43,620 nucleotides of DNA from Rhodospirillales bacterium (GTDB lineage Bacteria; Pseudomonadota; Alphaproteobacteria; Rhodospirillales; Defluviicoccaceae), in assembly GCA_016793875.1 (NCBI GenBank), contig JAEULG010000116.1, positions 1 through 43,620 on the forward strand, read 5' to 3'. How positions within the stretch are numbered: the stretch's first letter is position 1; every line of letters begins with the position of its first letter. A model generated the notes under the pieces. That model was not told where the DNA came from and did not search any database. It saw nothing but the letters and a program-made list of their open reading frames with translations. This document shows, piece after piece, positions 34,958-43,620 of the stretch. The position numbers and the translations under genes were made by a program.

Positions 34958-36409
34958 ATGACCGCCGTCGTCTGGTTTCGCCAGGACCTTCGCGTTGCCG
35001 ATCAGGCGGCGCTGAGGGCGGCCGCCGATGCCGGCGGTACCGTCCTGCCGCTCTACGTCCTCGACGACGTTTTGCCCGGACGATGGCGCATGGGCGGCGC
35101 CAGCCGCTGGTGGCTGCACGGCAGCCTGCGGGCGCTCGCCGGCGACCTCACCCGCCTGGGCTCGCCGCTGGTGCTGCGCCGCGGCGAAGCGGCGCGAACC
35201 GTTGCCGCGGTGGCCCGTTCGGTCTCTGCCACCGCCGTCTTCGCTACCCGCCACGTCGAGCCGCACTGGCGCATCGCCGACGGGGAGCTGCGCGCCCTGC
35301 TTGCGGCCGACGGCATCGGCTTTCATATCCTCGCCGGCACCACCCTGTTCGAGCCGGGGGCCATCCGCAACCGCGGCGGCGGGCAGCCGAAGCTGTTCGC
35401 GCCATTCTGGCGGGCGTGCCAGGCGGCCGGGGCCCCGCCGCGGCCGCTGCCCCCGCCGCCGACGCTGCGGTCACCGTCGCCGCCGGTGCCGGGCGATGAT
35501 CTCGACGGCTGGCGCCTGCTGCCGGCCGGGCCGGACTGGGCGGGCGGATTGCGGGCGATGTGGCGGGCCGGGGAGGGCGCCGCGCAGCAGCGTCTGGCGA
35601 CGTTCGCCGATGACGCGCTCGGGCACTACCACAGCGACCGCGACCGCCCGGAGCCGGGCGGAACCTCGCAGCTGTCTGCCCCTCTTCATTTCGGTGAACT
35701 CTCGCCACGGCAGGTCTGGCACGCCGTTGCCGCCCGCACGCAGGCCGGGCCACAGTCGGCCCAGGGAGGCTGGACGTGGCTGCGCGAGGTCGGCTGGCGG
35801 GAGTTCTGCGCCCATCTGCTGGCGGCCAATCCCTCAATGCCGGACCGCCCGCTGCAGGAACGCTTCGCCGACTTCCCGTGGGCGGACGATCCAGCGCTGC
35901 TGCGTGCCTGGCAGCGGGGGGAGACCGGCTATCCGATCGTCGATGCCGGCATGCGTCAGCTGTGGCAGACCGGCTGGATGCACAATCGCGCGCGGATGAT
36001 CGTGGGCTCGTTCCTGGTGAAGCACCTGCTGATTCCCTGGCAGCAGGGGGAGGCCTGGTTCTGGGACACGCTGGTCGACGCCGATCTCGCCAACAACGCC
36101 GGCAATTGGCAATGGGTCGCCGGCTGCGGCGTAGACGCCGCTCCCTACTTCCGCATCCTCAACCCGGTGCTGCAGGGTGAGAAGTTCGATTCGCGCGGCG
36201 ACTATGTCCGGCGCTGGCTGCCGGAACTGGCCCGGCTGCCGGCGCCGCTGATTCACCGCCCGTGGCAGGCACCGGCGCCGGAGTTGGCGGCCGCCGGCGT
36301 GCGCCTCGGCACCACATATCCGCAACCGGTGGTCGATCATGTGGTGGCGCGGGCGCGGGCGATGGCCGCCTTCGAGGTTCTCAAACGGAGGCACAGTGCC
36401 CACCGGTGA
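34958..36409 (+). CDS. phrB: Deoxyribodipyrimidine photolyase (CPD photolyase, class I type)
   Basis: The 483-aa flavoprotein repairs UV-induced cyclobutane pyrimidine dimers using light. The N-terminal antenna domain starts VVWFRQDLRVADQAALR. The FAD-binding helical domain has W-x-W-L-R-E-V-G-W-R-E-F-C-A-H, GYPIVDAGMRQLWQTGWMHN, RARMIVGSFLVKHLLIPW and DLANNAGNWQWVAGCGVDAA, which include the FAD and DNA-binding residues and conserved tryptophans. Start: ATG 34958 behind GAGGA; the frame is open from 34850, but the extra residues do not fit the family. No regulator is adjacent. Confidence 0.95.
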   Translation: MTAVVWFRQDLRVADQAALRAAADAGGTVLPLYVLDDVLPGRWRMGGASRWWLHGSLRALAGDLTRLGSPLVLRRGEAARTVAAVARSVSATAVFATRHVEPHWRIADGELRALLAADGIGFHILAGTTLFEPGAIRNRGGGQPKLFAPFWRACQAAGAPPRPLPPPPTLRSPSPPVPGDDLDGWRLLPAGPDWAGGLRAMWRAGEGAAQQRLATFADDALGHYHSDRDRPEPGGTSQLSAPLHFGELSPRQVWHAVAARTQAGPQSAQGGWTWLREVGWREFCAHLLAANPSMPDRPLQERFADFPWADDPALLRAWQRGETGYPIVDAGMRQLWQTGWMHNRARMIVGSFLVKHLLIPWQQGEAWFWDTLVDADLANNAGNWQWVAGCGVDAAPYFRILNPVLQGEKFDSRGDYVRRWLPELARLPAPLIHRPWQAPAPELAAAGVRLGTTYPQPVVDHVVARARAMAAFEVLKRRHSAHR

Positions 36410-36635
36410 CCGCCGGCACCGGCGAGGCTGCCACACTTTGGCAGCGGCTGCGTCGCATTTTTGTCACTCTCCCGATCGCGCGCGTAACCCCCGTGGTTTC
36501 GACCTTTGCGCGAGTTGATCGCAGTCGTAAAATGGCCAGCAAGTTGTCGTACTGAATTTGGCAGTCGGCAGCCGAGGGCTTCACGTGGCGTTTCGCTGAA
36601 CAACAATCTCGGCGTCACTTCTAGGTCAATGACAC

Positions 36636-39600
36636 ATGCGTTCGGGCAGAAGTCGTCGGCGGCTGTCTTGGGATCGCGTCGTGGTCGTCGTGCTGGCGGC
36701 AGGAGTCGCCGGCGTCGTCGCCTGGGGTCTTTCTATCGAGCTTGAGGCCTCGCCGCTGCAATCCCGGCTGTTCTCGAAGATCGCGAGCGGCTTTGGCTAT
36801 GTCGTCGAGCCGGGGCCAAACTCCGAGGCGCGCTTTCCTGCCGCCGGCCCGTACGACGAGCGCGTCGGCTATGCCCGCATGCCGGGCTTTATCCGCTCGT
36901 TGCAGGACCAGGGCTTCGTCGTCACCCGGCAGGCCCGCCTCTCGCCGGAGCTGACGGCGTTCATCGATCATGGCGGTTTTGCGGTGTTTCGGGAGAAGGC
37001 GCGAACCGGCCTGACGCTGAGTGACCGTCACGGCGAGGTGCTGTACCTGTCGCGCCATCCCGAGCGCGTCTTCACCAGCTTCGAAGCGATTCCGCAACTG
37101 GTCGTCGATACGCTGCTGTTCGTCGAAAATCGGGAACTGCTGGACGATCGCTTTCCGACCCGCAATCCCGCTGTCGAGTGGGACCGCTTCGCCGCCGCCG
37201 TCGCCAATGTCGTCACCGGCAAGCTGGATGCCGGCGGCAAGCGCTTCGGCGGCTCGACGCTGGCGACCCAGCTGGAGAAGTACCGGCACTCGCCGGAGGG
37301 CCGCACCTCAGGCATCGAGGACAAGCTGCGGCAGATCGCCACCGCCAGCGTGCGGGCCTATCAGGACGGGCCTGACACCAGCCTCGCGCGCCAACGCATC
37401 GTTCTCGACTACATCAATTCGACGCCGCTGTCGGCGCGGCCGGGTTTCGGCGAGGTAATCGGCCTCGGCGACGGCCTGAACGCGTGGTTCGAGACAGACC
37501 TCGACGAAGCGGTCAGGCTGCTCAACGGTCCGCACCGCAATCAGGTCGAGCGGCTGCGCGCAGCGGAAGTCTTCAAGCAGGTGCTGTGCCTGCTGCTGGC
37601 GCAGCGGCGGCCATCCCACTATCTCCTGCAGGGTCACGACGACCTGGATGCGTTGGCGGCGAAATACCTGCGGCTAATGGCGGCTGACGGCCTGATCTCG
37701 GAGCAGTTGCGCGACATGGCAATTTCGGCGCCCCTGCGCTTCCGCCGCGAGCCGCCGCCGGCGGCCGAGGTCTCGTTCATCGACCGCAAGGCGACCAATG
37801 CCATGCGAGCGCAGCTGCTGTCGGTGCTGCGGGTGCCGCAGTTCTACGAGCTCGATCGGCTCGACCTGAACGCGCGCGCCTCCCTCGATGCCGCGGCCCA
37901 GCGGCGCGTCGTCGCCAAGCTGCGCACGCTCAACGACAGCGCCGAGGCGGCCCGGCTGGGGCTCGTCGGCGAGCGGTTGCTGGGTAAGAACGATGCGCCG
38001 GGGGTCACCTACAGCTTCACCCTCTATGAGCGCGCCGCCGGGCTGAACTACCTGCGCATCCAGGCAGACAATCTCGATCGGCCGCTGGACGTCAACGAGG
38101 GCGGCAAGTTCGACCTCGGTTCTACTGCCAAGCTGCGGACGACGGTGACCTATCTGGAGATCATCAGCGACCTGCACGACCGCTACGCCGGCCTCTCCGG
38201 CGCCGAACTCAAGCAGGTGTCCGAACAGGCGCAGGACGCGCTGACCAAGTGGGCGGTGGAGTGGCTTGCTGCCGCCCCGGATCAGCGGCTGCAGGCGATG
38301 ATCGACGCCGCCATGCAGCGCAAATATTCGTCGAGCACCGGCGAAGCCTTCTTTACCGGCCGCGGCATGCACGTCTTCGCCAATTTCGACCGCAAGGCCA
38401 AGGGCCGGATGATGCCGGTCGCCGAGGCCTTCCGGAACTCGGTCAACCTCGTGTTCATCCGGATGATGCGCGATATCATCCGCTACTATCAGGCGGAACG
38501 GCCGGAGCCGGTCAAGGCGATCCTCGCCGATCGCGAGCACCCGGCCCGCCGCGACTACCTCGAGCAGTTTGCCGACATGGAAGGACGGGTCTTCCTCGAC
38601 CGCTTCTACCGGCGCTACCGCGGGCATAGCCCGGACGAGACCCTGGCGATGGCCGCATCCCGGTCGCGGCCGACGCCGCACCGCGTCGCCACCGTGTTCC
38701 GCTCGGTGCGGCCGGAGGCGGACTTCCCCGAGTTCCGCGCCTTCATGAAGACGCGTTTCAATGGCGCCACCGATCTCGATGACGGCGACCTGCTGAAGCT
38801 CTACAATTCGTACGGGCCCGACAAATTCAACCTGCACGACCGCGGCTACATCGCCAAAGTGCATCCGCTGGAACTGTGGCTGGTCAACTACCTCCAGCGC
38901 CACCCGGGCGCCTCGCGCAGCGAGGCGATGGCGGCCAGCGCCGAACAGCGGCAGGAGGTCTACGCTTGGCTGTTCAAGTCCAAGCGCAAGGGTGCCGCCG
39001 ACAACCGCATCCGCATCATGGTCGAGGGCGAGGCGTTCCGCGAGCTGCATCATGCCTGGGCGCGCGTCGGCTATCCGTTTGCCAGCTTGGTGCCGTCGTA
39101 CGCGACCGCCATCGGCAGCTCGGCCGACCGGCCGGCGGCGCTGGCCGAACTGGTTGGCATCATCCTGAACGACGGAATGCGTCAGCCGACCGCTCGGATC
39201 GAGTCGGTCGATCTGGCCGAAGGCACGCCCTATGAGACCCACCTGATCCGACCGGCGGAGGAAGGCGAGCGCCTGTTTCCGCCGGAGGTGGCTGTCGCCC
39301 TGCGCCGTGCCCTGGCCGACGTCGTCGCCAACGGCACCGCCAAGCGGGCGGCGGGTGCGTTCGTCGATGCTCAGGGCCGATCGCTGATCCTCGGCGGCAA
39401 GACCGGCACCGGCGATGAGACGTTCGGCAACAATCCGCTGCGCGAGAAAGAGGTGGGACGGGCCGCCGCTTTTGCCTTTTTCATCGGCGATCGCTTTTTC
39501 GGTGTGCTGACCGCCTATGTTCCCGGTGAGACGGCTCGGCGCTACAAGTTCACTAGCGCCCTGCCGACCCAGGTGCTGAAGGTCCTGGCACCGGAGTTGC

Positions 39601-39677
39601 AGCCGCTCATCAACACGCCGGCGCCGGCCCCCGGTACCGTGCAGATGATCGCCGAGGTTCATCCCAAGGTACACTGA
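36636..39677 (+). CDS. Large divergent class A penicillin-binding protein
   Basis: A 1013-residue inner-membrane protein with one N-terminal transmembrane segment (14-30). A divergent GT51 transglycosylase region at about 145-300 keeps Glu164 in FVENRELLDD (in place of E-D-x-x-F) and GGSTLATQLEKY at 205-216. The penicillin-binding domain has Ser496-T-A-Lys499, Ser602-V-N and Lys922-T-G in GGKTGTGDE, so all three transpeptidase motifs are intact. The spacing of 320 residues between SxN and KTG is much longer than in ordinary class A PBPs. It should polymerise and cross-link peptidoglycan, but the GT51 motifs are degraded enough that polymerase activity is open. It is 38 nt before the L,D-transpeptidase gene. 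Confidence 0.85.
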   Translation: MRSGRSRRRLSWDRVVVVVLAAGVAGVVAWGLSIELEASPLQSRLFSKIASGFGYVVEPGPNSEARFPAAGPYDERVGYARMPGFIRSLQDQGFVVTRQARLSPELTAFIDHGGFAVFREKARTGLTLSDRHGEVLYLSRHPERVFTSFEAIPQLVVDTLLFVENRELLDDRFPTRNPAVEWDRFAAAVANVVTGKLDAGGKRFGGSTLATQLEKYRHSPEGRTSGIEDKLRQIATASVRAYQDGPDTSLARQRIVLDYINSTPLSARPGFGEVIGLGDGLNAWFETDLDEAVRLLNGPHRNQVERLRAAEVFKQVLCLLLAQRRPSHYLLQGHDDLDALAAKYLRLMAADGLISEQLRDMAISAPLRFRREPPPAAEVSFIDRKATNAMRAQLLSVLRVPQFYELDRLDLNARASLDAAAQRRVVAKLRTLNDSAEAARLGLVGERLLGKNDAPGVTYSFTLYERAAGLNYLRIQADNLDRPLDVNEGGKFDLGSTAKLRTTVTYLEIISDLHDRYAGLSGAELKQVSEQAQDALTKWAVEWLAAAPDQRLQAMIDAAMQRKYSSSTGEAFFTGRGMHVFANFDRKAKGRMMPVAEAFRNSVNLVFIRMMRDIIRYYQAERPEPVKAILADREHPARRDYLEQFADMEGRVFLDRFYRRYRGHSPDETLAMAASRSRPTPHRVATVFRSVRPEADFPEFRAFMKTRFNGATDLDDGDLLKLYNSYGPDKFNLHDRGYIAKVHPLELWLVNYLQRHPGASRSEAMAASAEQRQEVYAWLFKSKRKGAADNRIRIMVEGEAFRELHHAWARVGYPFASLVPSYATAIGSSADRPAALAELVGIILNDGMRQPTARIESVDLAEGTPYETHLIRPAEEGERLFPPEVAVALRRALADVVANGTAKRAAGAFVDAQGRSLILGGKTGTGDETFGNNPLREKEVGRAAAFAFFIGDRFFGVLTAYVPGETARRYKFTSALPTQVLKVLAPELQPLINTPAPAPGTVQMIAEVHPKVH

Positions 39678-39715
39678 CCATCCGTAACCATCCAACCGGA
39701 GACAACCTGCCCGCC

Positions 39716-40762
39716 ATGCCGACGCCGAAATTGCCGGCGCGCCGTCGATCGGCGCGCCTTTCTGCTTTTGCCCAGACCGTCCGCCTGGTGCTGCCAGCGC
39801 TCTTCGTGCTGGCGTTGACCGTCGCGGCGGTGGCCGCACCGGCAAGGAACGGCGATCTCATTGGCGAGATGCACGAGTACACCACCTGGAGCGCCGACGA
39901 GGACATGCTCGATATCGCCCGCGGCGACGAGCTGGGCCTGATCGAGCTGATGGTCGCCAATCCGGGAATCGATCCGTGGGTGCCGACCCGGGGCGTCAAC
40001 CTGCTGCTGCCGACCATGCATATCCTGCCGGACGCACCGCGCAAGGGCATCGTCATCAACACCGCTGAGCTGCGGCTGTACTATTACGACGCCGAGGACG
40101 GGTATTTCTCCTATCCGCTCGGCGTCGGTCGCGACGGCTACCTGACGCCGGTCGGCACCACCAAGATCGTCCGCAAGAAGGACCATCCGTCATGGTACCT
40201 CACCCCCTCGGAGATCCGCGATCATCCGGAATTGCCGCGGGTGGTGCCGCCGGGTGATGACAATCCGCTGGGCGAGTACGCGATGTATCTCGGCTGGCCC
40301 AGCTACCTGATTCACGGCACCAATACGCCCTGGGGCATCGGCCGGCGCACCAGCCGCGGCTGCATCCGCATGTATCCCGAGGATATCGAATTTCTGTTCA
40401 ACCACGTTCCGATCGGCACCCAGGTCACGGTGGTCAACCAGCCGGTGAAGCTGGGTTGGAAGGACGGCGAGCTGTACATCGAGGTGCAGCCGTCGACCAG
40501 CCAGGTCGACACGATGGAGGAGACGAGCCGGGCGCCGGCGCCGCCGGACCCGATTCCGGTGGCGCAGGAGGCCGACCGCATTTTGCTGCGGGCGGGAGAT
40601 GCCGGCGAACGGCTGGACTGGCCGGCGGTCGAGCAGGCACTGACCAACCGCCAGGGGTATCCGATCCGCATAACCCTGCCGGCAGGAGGGAGCGTACCAC
40701 CGGCAAGCCCGCCCGATGCCGTTCAGCCGGCCGAGCCGGCGGCGACGGCACAAGCCGGCTGA
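39716..40762 (+). CDS. L,D-transpeptidase (YkuD family)
   Basis: A 348-residue periplasmic enzyme. A basic start and a hydrophobic signal segment (about 23-41) are followed by a LysM-like stretch (about 54-100: E-Y-T-T-W-S-A-D-E-D-M-L-D-I-A-R, ending in NLLLP) and a YkuD domain with His200 in YLIHGTNTPWGIG and nucleophile Cys216 in SRGCIRMYPED. YkuD enzymes make 3-3 cross-links in peptidoglycan or attach lipoproteins to it. The C-terminus is Pro/Ala-rich. Its position after the class A PBP gene suggests joint action in wall synthesis. Confidence 0.94.
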   Translation: MPTPKLPARRRSARLSAFAQTVRLVLPALFVLALTVAAVAAPARNGDLIGEMHEYTTWSADEDMLDIARGDELGLIELMVANPGIDPWVPTRGVNLLLPTMHILPDAPRKGIVINTAELRLYYYDAEDGYFSYPLGVGRDGYLTPVGTTKIVRKKDHPSWYLTPSEIRDHPELPRVVPPGDDNPLGEYAMYLGWPSYLIHGTNTPWGIGRRTSRGCIRMYPEDIEFLFNHVPIGTQVTVVNQPVKLGWKDGELYIEVQPSTSQVDTMEETSRAPAPPDPIPVAQEADRILLRAGDAGERLDWPAVEQALTNRQGYPIRITLPAGGSVPPASPPDAVQPAEPAATAQAG

Positions 40763-41037
40763 CATCAGGACGGCCGCATTCCCGAAACCTTGTGTCTGCA
40801 ACGCCGTTTGCTGGTGGACCCTGCGGGAAGCCAGTACGTTCGGCGTTTTTTAAGTCTCGTTCGCCTTTTTCTTGACGTTACAGTCGGTTAAATCCCGGTT
40901 TGCCCGCTGCAACGGCGGTGGCGCATCGGCGCTGCTGACTGCCTCCGTCCGGGGCACGGCGCGTGCATGCAGGCGGGAGCTTTACGGCAGGTCTCGCGTT
41001 CAACCCGATGCAGGCCGTCAAACCGATTGGATCGTCG

Positions 41038-42798
41038 ATGTCACTACCGCGTTCCGCAGCTCGCGGCCCGGTGCACTTCCTGATGTTCTATATCCGCCGC
41101 CGGTGGCGCAGCCACTTGGTGGTCCTGCTGGCGGTACTGGCGGCGGTCGGTTGCTCCATCGGCGCGCAGTATGGCGTCAAGAATCTCGTCGACGTGCTGG
41201 CCTCGCGCAAGCCGACGGACGTCCAGCTATGGTCGGCGGTGGCCTTGCTGCTCGCCCTTGTCGCCGGAGATAACCTGCTGTGGCGGCTCGCCGGCTGGGT
41301 GTCGACCTATGCCTTTGTTGCTGTCGGCGGTGATATCCGCATCGACCTCTTCCACCATCTCTCCGGCCACGGCACCCGCTACTTCTCCGACCGCTTCCCC
41401 GGCGCGCTCGCCGGCCGGATCACCACCGCCGCCACCGCCGCGTGGACCATCCAGAGCTCGCTCACCTGGACGACGATCCCGCCCGCTGCCGCCTGCATCG
41501 CTGCTGTCATCGTCCTCGGCACGATCGACTGGCAAATGACGCTGGTGCTGGTCGCCATCGTCAGCATCCTTGCTGGCATTATTGCCCGCTTGGCGGCGGG
41601 CGGTCACCACCTGCACGCCCGCTTCGCCGGCCGCGCCGCTGCCGTCACCGGTGATCTTACCGACGTCGTCAGTAACATCGGCCTGGTGCGCGCATTCGGT
41701 GCGACGCTGCGCGAGCGCGAGCGGCTGTCGGCGAAGATCCGCCACGAGATGACGGCGCAGCGGCGAAGCCTGCGCTCGCTGGAGCGGGTCCGGCTGTTCC
41801 ATGCCGTCTCGGTGTTCGTGGTGACGGCGGGCGTCCTGGTCTGGGCGGTAACGCTGTGGCGGGCCGGCCGCATTTCCACTGGCGACGTGGTACTGACCAC
41901 GACGCTCGGCTTTACGGTGCTGCACGCCTCGCGCGACCTGGCGATGGCGCTGGTCGATCTCCTGCAGCACTTCGCCAAGCTGGGCGAGGCGGTGCGGGTG
42001 CTGGGGCTACCGCATGAGATGATCGACGCTTCCGACGCCAAGCCGCTGATCAATCTGGGCGGCTCGGTCACCTTCGAGCGGGTTTCGTTCGCCTATCCGG
42101 ACGGGCAGGTGGTGCTGCAGGATTTCGAACTGCACATTCCCGCCGGCCAGAAGGTCGGGCTCGTCGGCAAGTCCGGCGCCGGCAAGTCGACGATCCTGGC
42201 CCTGCTGCAGCGGCTTTATGATCCCACCGCCGGGCGGGTGATGCTCGACGAGCAGGATATTGCCCGTGTCACTCAGGACAGCCTGCGCCGGGCGATCGCC
42301 GTCGTCGCGCAGGACATCTCGCTGTTCCACCGATCGGTGCTGGAGAACCTGCGCTACGGCAAGCCGGACGCGACCGACGAGGAAATCTACCAAGCGACCG
42401 AAGCCGCCCACTGTACCGAGTTCATCAATCGCTTGCCGCAAGGCTTCAATACCATCGTCGGCGAGCGCGGCGTGAAGCTGTCCGGCGGCCAGCGGCAGCG
42501 CCTTGCCATCGCCCGTGCCTTTTTGCGCGATGCCCCTGTCGTGCTGCTGGACGAGGCGACCTCCTCGCTCGATACCGAATCCGAGCAGTCGATCCAGGAG
42601 GCGCTGATGCGCCTGGTCAAGGGACGCACGGTCATCGCCATCGCCCACCGGCTCTCGACGCTCGACTCGTTCGACCGGATCATTGTGCTCGACCGTGGCC
42701 ACATCGTCGAGGACGGCTCGTCGGCGGAGCTGCTGGAGCGCAAGGGCATCTATAGCCGCATGTATCTGCGGCAACTGGCCGCGGCCTCACTGTCGTGA
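41038..42798 (+). CDS. ABC transporter, fused permease and ATPase (MsbA-like)
   Basis: A 586-residue half-transporter from ATG 41038; an in-frame ATG at 41008 is an alternative, and neither has a strong ribosome site. Six transmembrane helices fill about 1-310. The ATPase follows with Walker A GLVGKSGAGKST, Q-loop A-V-V-A-Q-D-I-S-L-F-H, signature LSGGQRQRLAIARAF and Walker B VVLLDEATSSLD, then H-loop I-A-H-R-L-S-T-L. It should dimerise and export a lipid, glycan precursor or other hydrophobic molecule. The stop overlaps the next GTG start (GTGA), so the neighbour is co-translated. Confidence 0.93.
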   Translation: MSLPRSAARGPVHFLMFYIRRRWRSHLVVLLAVLAAVGCSIGAQYGVKNLVDVLASRKPTDVQLWSAVALLLALVAGDNLLWRLAGWVSTYAFVAVGGDIRIDLFHHLSGHGTRYFSDRFPGALAGRITTAATAAWTIQSSLTWTTIPPAAACIAAVIVLGTIDWQMTLVLVAIVSILAGIIARLAAGGHHLHARFAGRAAAVTGDLTDVVSNIGLVRAFGATLRERERLSAKIRHEMTAQRRSLRSLERVRLFHAVSVFVVTAGVLVWAVTLWRAGRISTGDVVLTTTLGFTVLHASRDLAMALVDLLQHFAKLGEAVRVLGLPHEMIDASDAKPLINLGGSVTFERVSFAYPDGQVVLQDFELHIPAGQKVGLVGKSGAGKSTILALLQRLYDPTAGRVMLDEQDIARVTQDSLRRAIAVVAQDISLFHRSVLENLRYGKPDATDEEIYQATEAAHCTEFINRLPQGFNTIVGERGVKLSGGQRQRLAIARAFLRDAPVVLLDEATSSLDTESEQSIQEALMRLVKGRTVIAIAHRLSTLDSFDRIIVLDRGHIVEDGSSAELLERKGIYSRMYLRQLAAASLS

Positions 42799-43620
42799 GC
42801 CGGCGGGGCGGTCGGGTTGGCCGGCTCGTACCGTTGCTGGCGGTAGTCGTGACCCTATTCGTCGCGGCTCCGGCAGCCGCGGATCCTGAGCGGGCCGGGG
42901 GTTGGGGGCGCGACTTCCCGCCCGAGCCGTCGCCGAAGCCCGCCCCGATCATCGCGACGATGCCTCCCGGCGAGGCGGTCGGCATCCTCGGCAAGCACGC
43001 CCGCGGCCCGAATGGGGAGGACATGGGCCTAGTCGTGGACGTGCTGGTCGATGAGGGCGGCCGGCCGCGCGCTGCGGTGATCGATTTCGGCGGCTTCCTC
43101 GGTGTCGGCAGCCGGCGGATCGCCGTCGACTGGCAGGCGCTGCGCATCCGGCCGGCAGACCACGACTCGCCGATCATGCTTGACCTGGCGCGGGCCGACG
43201 TGCAGGCAGCGCCGGAATACAGGCCAGCGCCGCAGCCGGCGGCGGTCGTGCAGCCGCCGGCGCCACCGACGCCTGCGGAAGTGCCACCGGCCCCGGAAGG
43301 CGCGACTGGCGCGAGCGAGCCGGCAGCCCGCCCCGGTGGGGCGGAGCAGCCACCTGCCGGGGAGCCTCTGCCAGAGCAGCAGCCGGTTGCTGAATCGCCG
43401 CCGGCAGGACCCCCGGAGGCGACGCTGCCGATGCCGGTACCCCGGCCGGCGCCCCCGCCCAGGCACCGCTCCGCTCCGCCCCCTGCCAAACCGAAGGCGC
43501 CGGCTGTAACGGAGCAACCAGCACCGCCGTCACAGCAGCCCGCTCCCCAGGCGCAGCAGCCGGGACCACAGCCGCAGCCGTCGGCACAGCCGCAACAGCC
43601 ACCTACCCAGCCGCAGCAGC
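42795..43620 (+). CDS. PRC-barrel protein with a Pro/Gln-rich tail, cut by the window end
   Basis: GTG 42795 overlaps the exporter stop, and the frame stays open for 275 codons to the last base, so the C-terminus is not seen. A signal-like hydrophobic stretch (about 12-28) precedes a PRC-barrel-like domain at about 58-120: V-G-I-L-G-K-H-A-R-G-P-N-G-E-D-M-G-L-V-V-D-V-L-V-D, ending IAVDWQALRI. From about residue 135 it becomes very rich in Pro, Ala and Gln, with short Q-Q-P and P-Q repeats that look like a periplasmic spacer. Coupling suggests it works with the exporter or in envelope attachment. PRC-barrels occur in envelope and RNA proteins, so the role is open. Confidence 0.75.
   Translation, partial: MSRRGGRVGRLVPLLAVVVTLFVAAPAAADPERAGGWGRDFPPEPSPKPAPIIATMPPGEAVGILGKHARGPNGEDMGLVVDVLVDEGGRPRAAVIDFGGFLGVGSRRIAVDWQALRIRPADHDSPIMLDLARADVQAAPEYRPAPQPAAVVQPPAPPTPAEVPPAPEGATGASEPAARPGGAEQPPAGEPLPEQQPVAESPPAGPPEATLPMPVPRPAPPPRHRSAPPPAKPKAPAVTEQPAPPSQQPAPQAQQPGPQPQPSAQPQQPPTQPQQ

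Noticed and set aside
34690..34959. 89-codon minus-strand frame upstream of the photolyase gene
   Set aside because: No recognisable domain and no convincing ribosome site; it probably reflects high GC.
37674..39845. 723-codon minus-strand open frame opposite the class A PBP gene
   Set aside because: Low-complexity shadow of the PBP coding strand, with an Arg/Asp/Gly-rich, His-rich product and no family motif.
43170..43620. CAG/CCG-rich stretch as a repeat or CRISPR-like array
   Set aside because: The repetition comes from Pro and Gln codons of the open PRC-barrel protein frame; no fixed-length direct repeats or spacers occur.

Overview
The window is a GC-rich (about 65-70% by eye) bacterial chromosome segment that reads as an alphaproteobacterium, most likely of the Rhodospirillales. 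The evidence is a complex I accessory subunit of the NDUFA12 type, a DUF2155 gene in the alphaproteobacterial order NDUFA12 - mlaD - DUF2155 / aat - accC - accB - aroQ, the block pdxJ - acpS - lepB - rnc - era - recO - parC, and an oxygen-sensitive type of NifA (Cys-X11-Cys plus Cys-X4-Cys). A GTP-type PEP carboxykinase is less usual for the class. The genus cannot be fixed from sequence alone.

Left edge (1-1123): a lower-GC accessory scar. It holds a partial membrane protein running off the edge on the minus strand, what looks like the first codons of an IS5-type transposase, and the C-terminal part of a family-2 glycosyltransferase without its catalytic N-terminal half. Next, 1177-10334 is a long minus-strand run: nifA, then pdxJ-acpS-lepB-rnc-era-recO-parC with several 1-11 nt overlaps, implying translational coupling. 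From 10662 to 16102 come small mixed genes: a lipoprotein, a quinone reductase-like flavoprotein, a GNAT enzyme, a Tat-type DUF6134-like protein, a cupin, cobD, another lipoprotein and a thioredoxin-fold protein. A YfgM-like protein, bamB and der follow (16212-19694).

From 19679 to 21155 there is a polysaccharide polymerase/O-antigen ligase-like gene, partly AT-rich, whose stop appears to be lost by a one-base insertion in a C run. pckG (21777-23615) ends in a textbook intrinsic terminator. NDUFA12, two tandem MlaD/MCE proteins and DUF2155 form one coupled plus-strand operon; aat, accC, accB and aroQ face them on the minus strand, so fatty-acid, lipid-transport, aromatic and respiratory functions are adjacent. 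Next come a ThiS-ThiG fusion gene and a three-gene operon of circularly permuted ATP-grasp, alpha-E and transglutaminase-like proteins, a conserved but biochemically obscure predicted peptide-ligase/peptidase system.

The right end carries a PaaI-type thioesterase, two hypothetical genes, a photolyase and an envelope group: a large divergent class A penicillin-binding protein, a YkuD L,D-transpeptidase, an MsbA-like ABC exporter and a coupled PRC-barrel protein with a Pro/Gln-rich tail that is cut by the window edge.

No rRNA, tRNA, CRISPR array, prophage or complete insertion sequence was recognised. The items most worth following are the ThiS-ThiG fusion with its buried Gly-Gly, the ATP-grasp/alpha-E/transglutaminase triad, the divergent class A PBP, the frameshifted polymerase and the orphan nifA.
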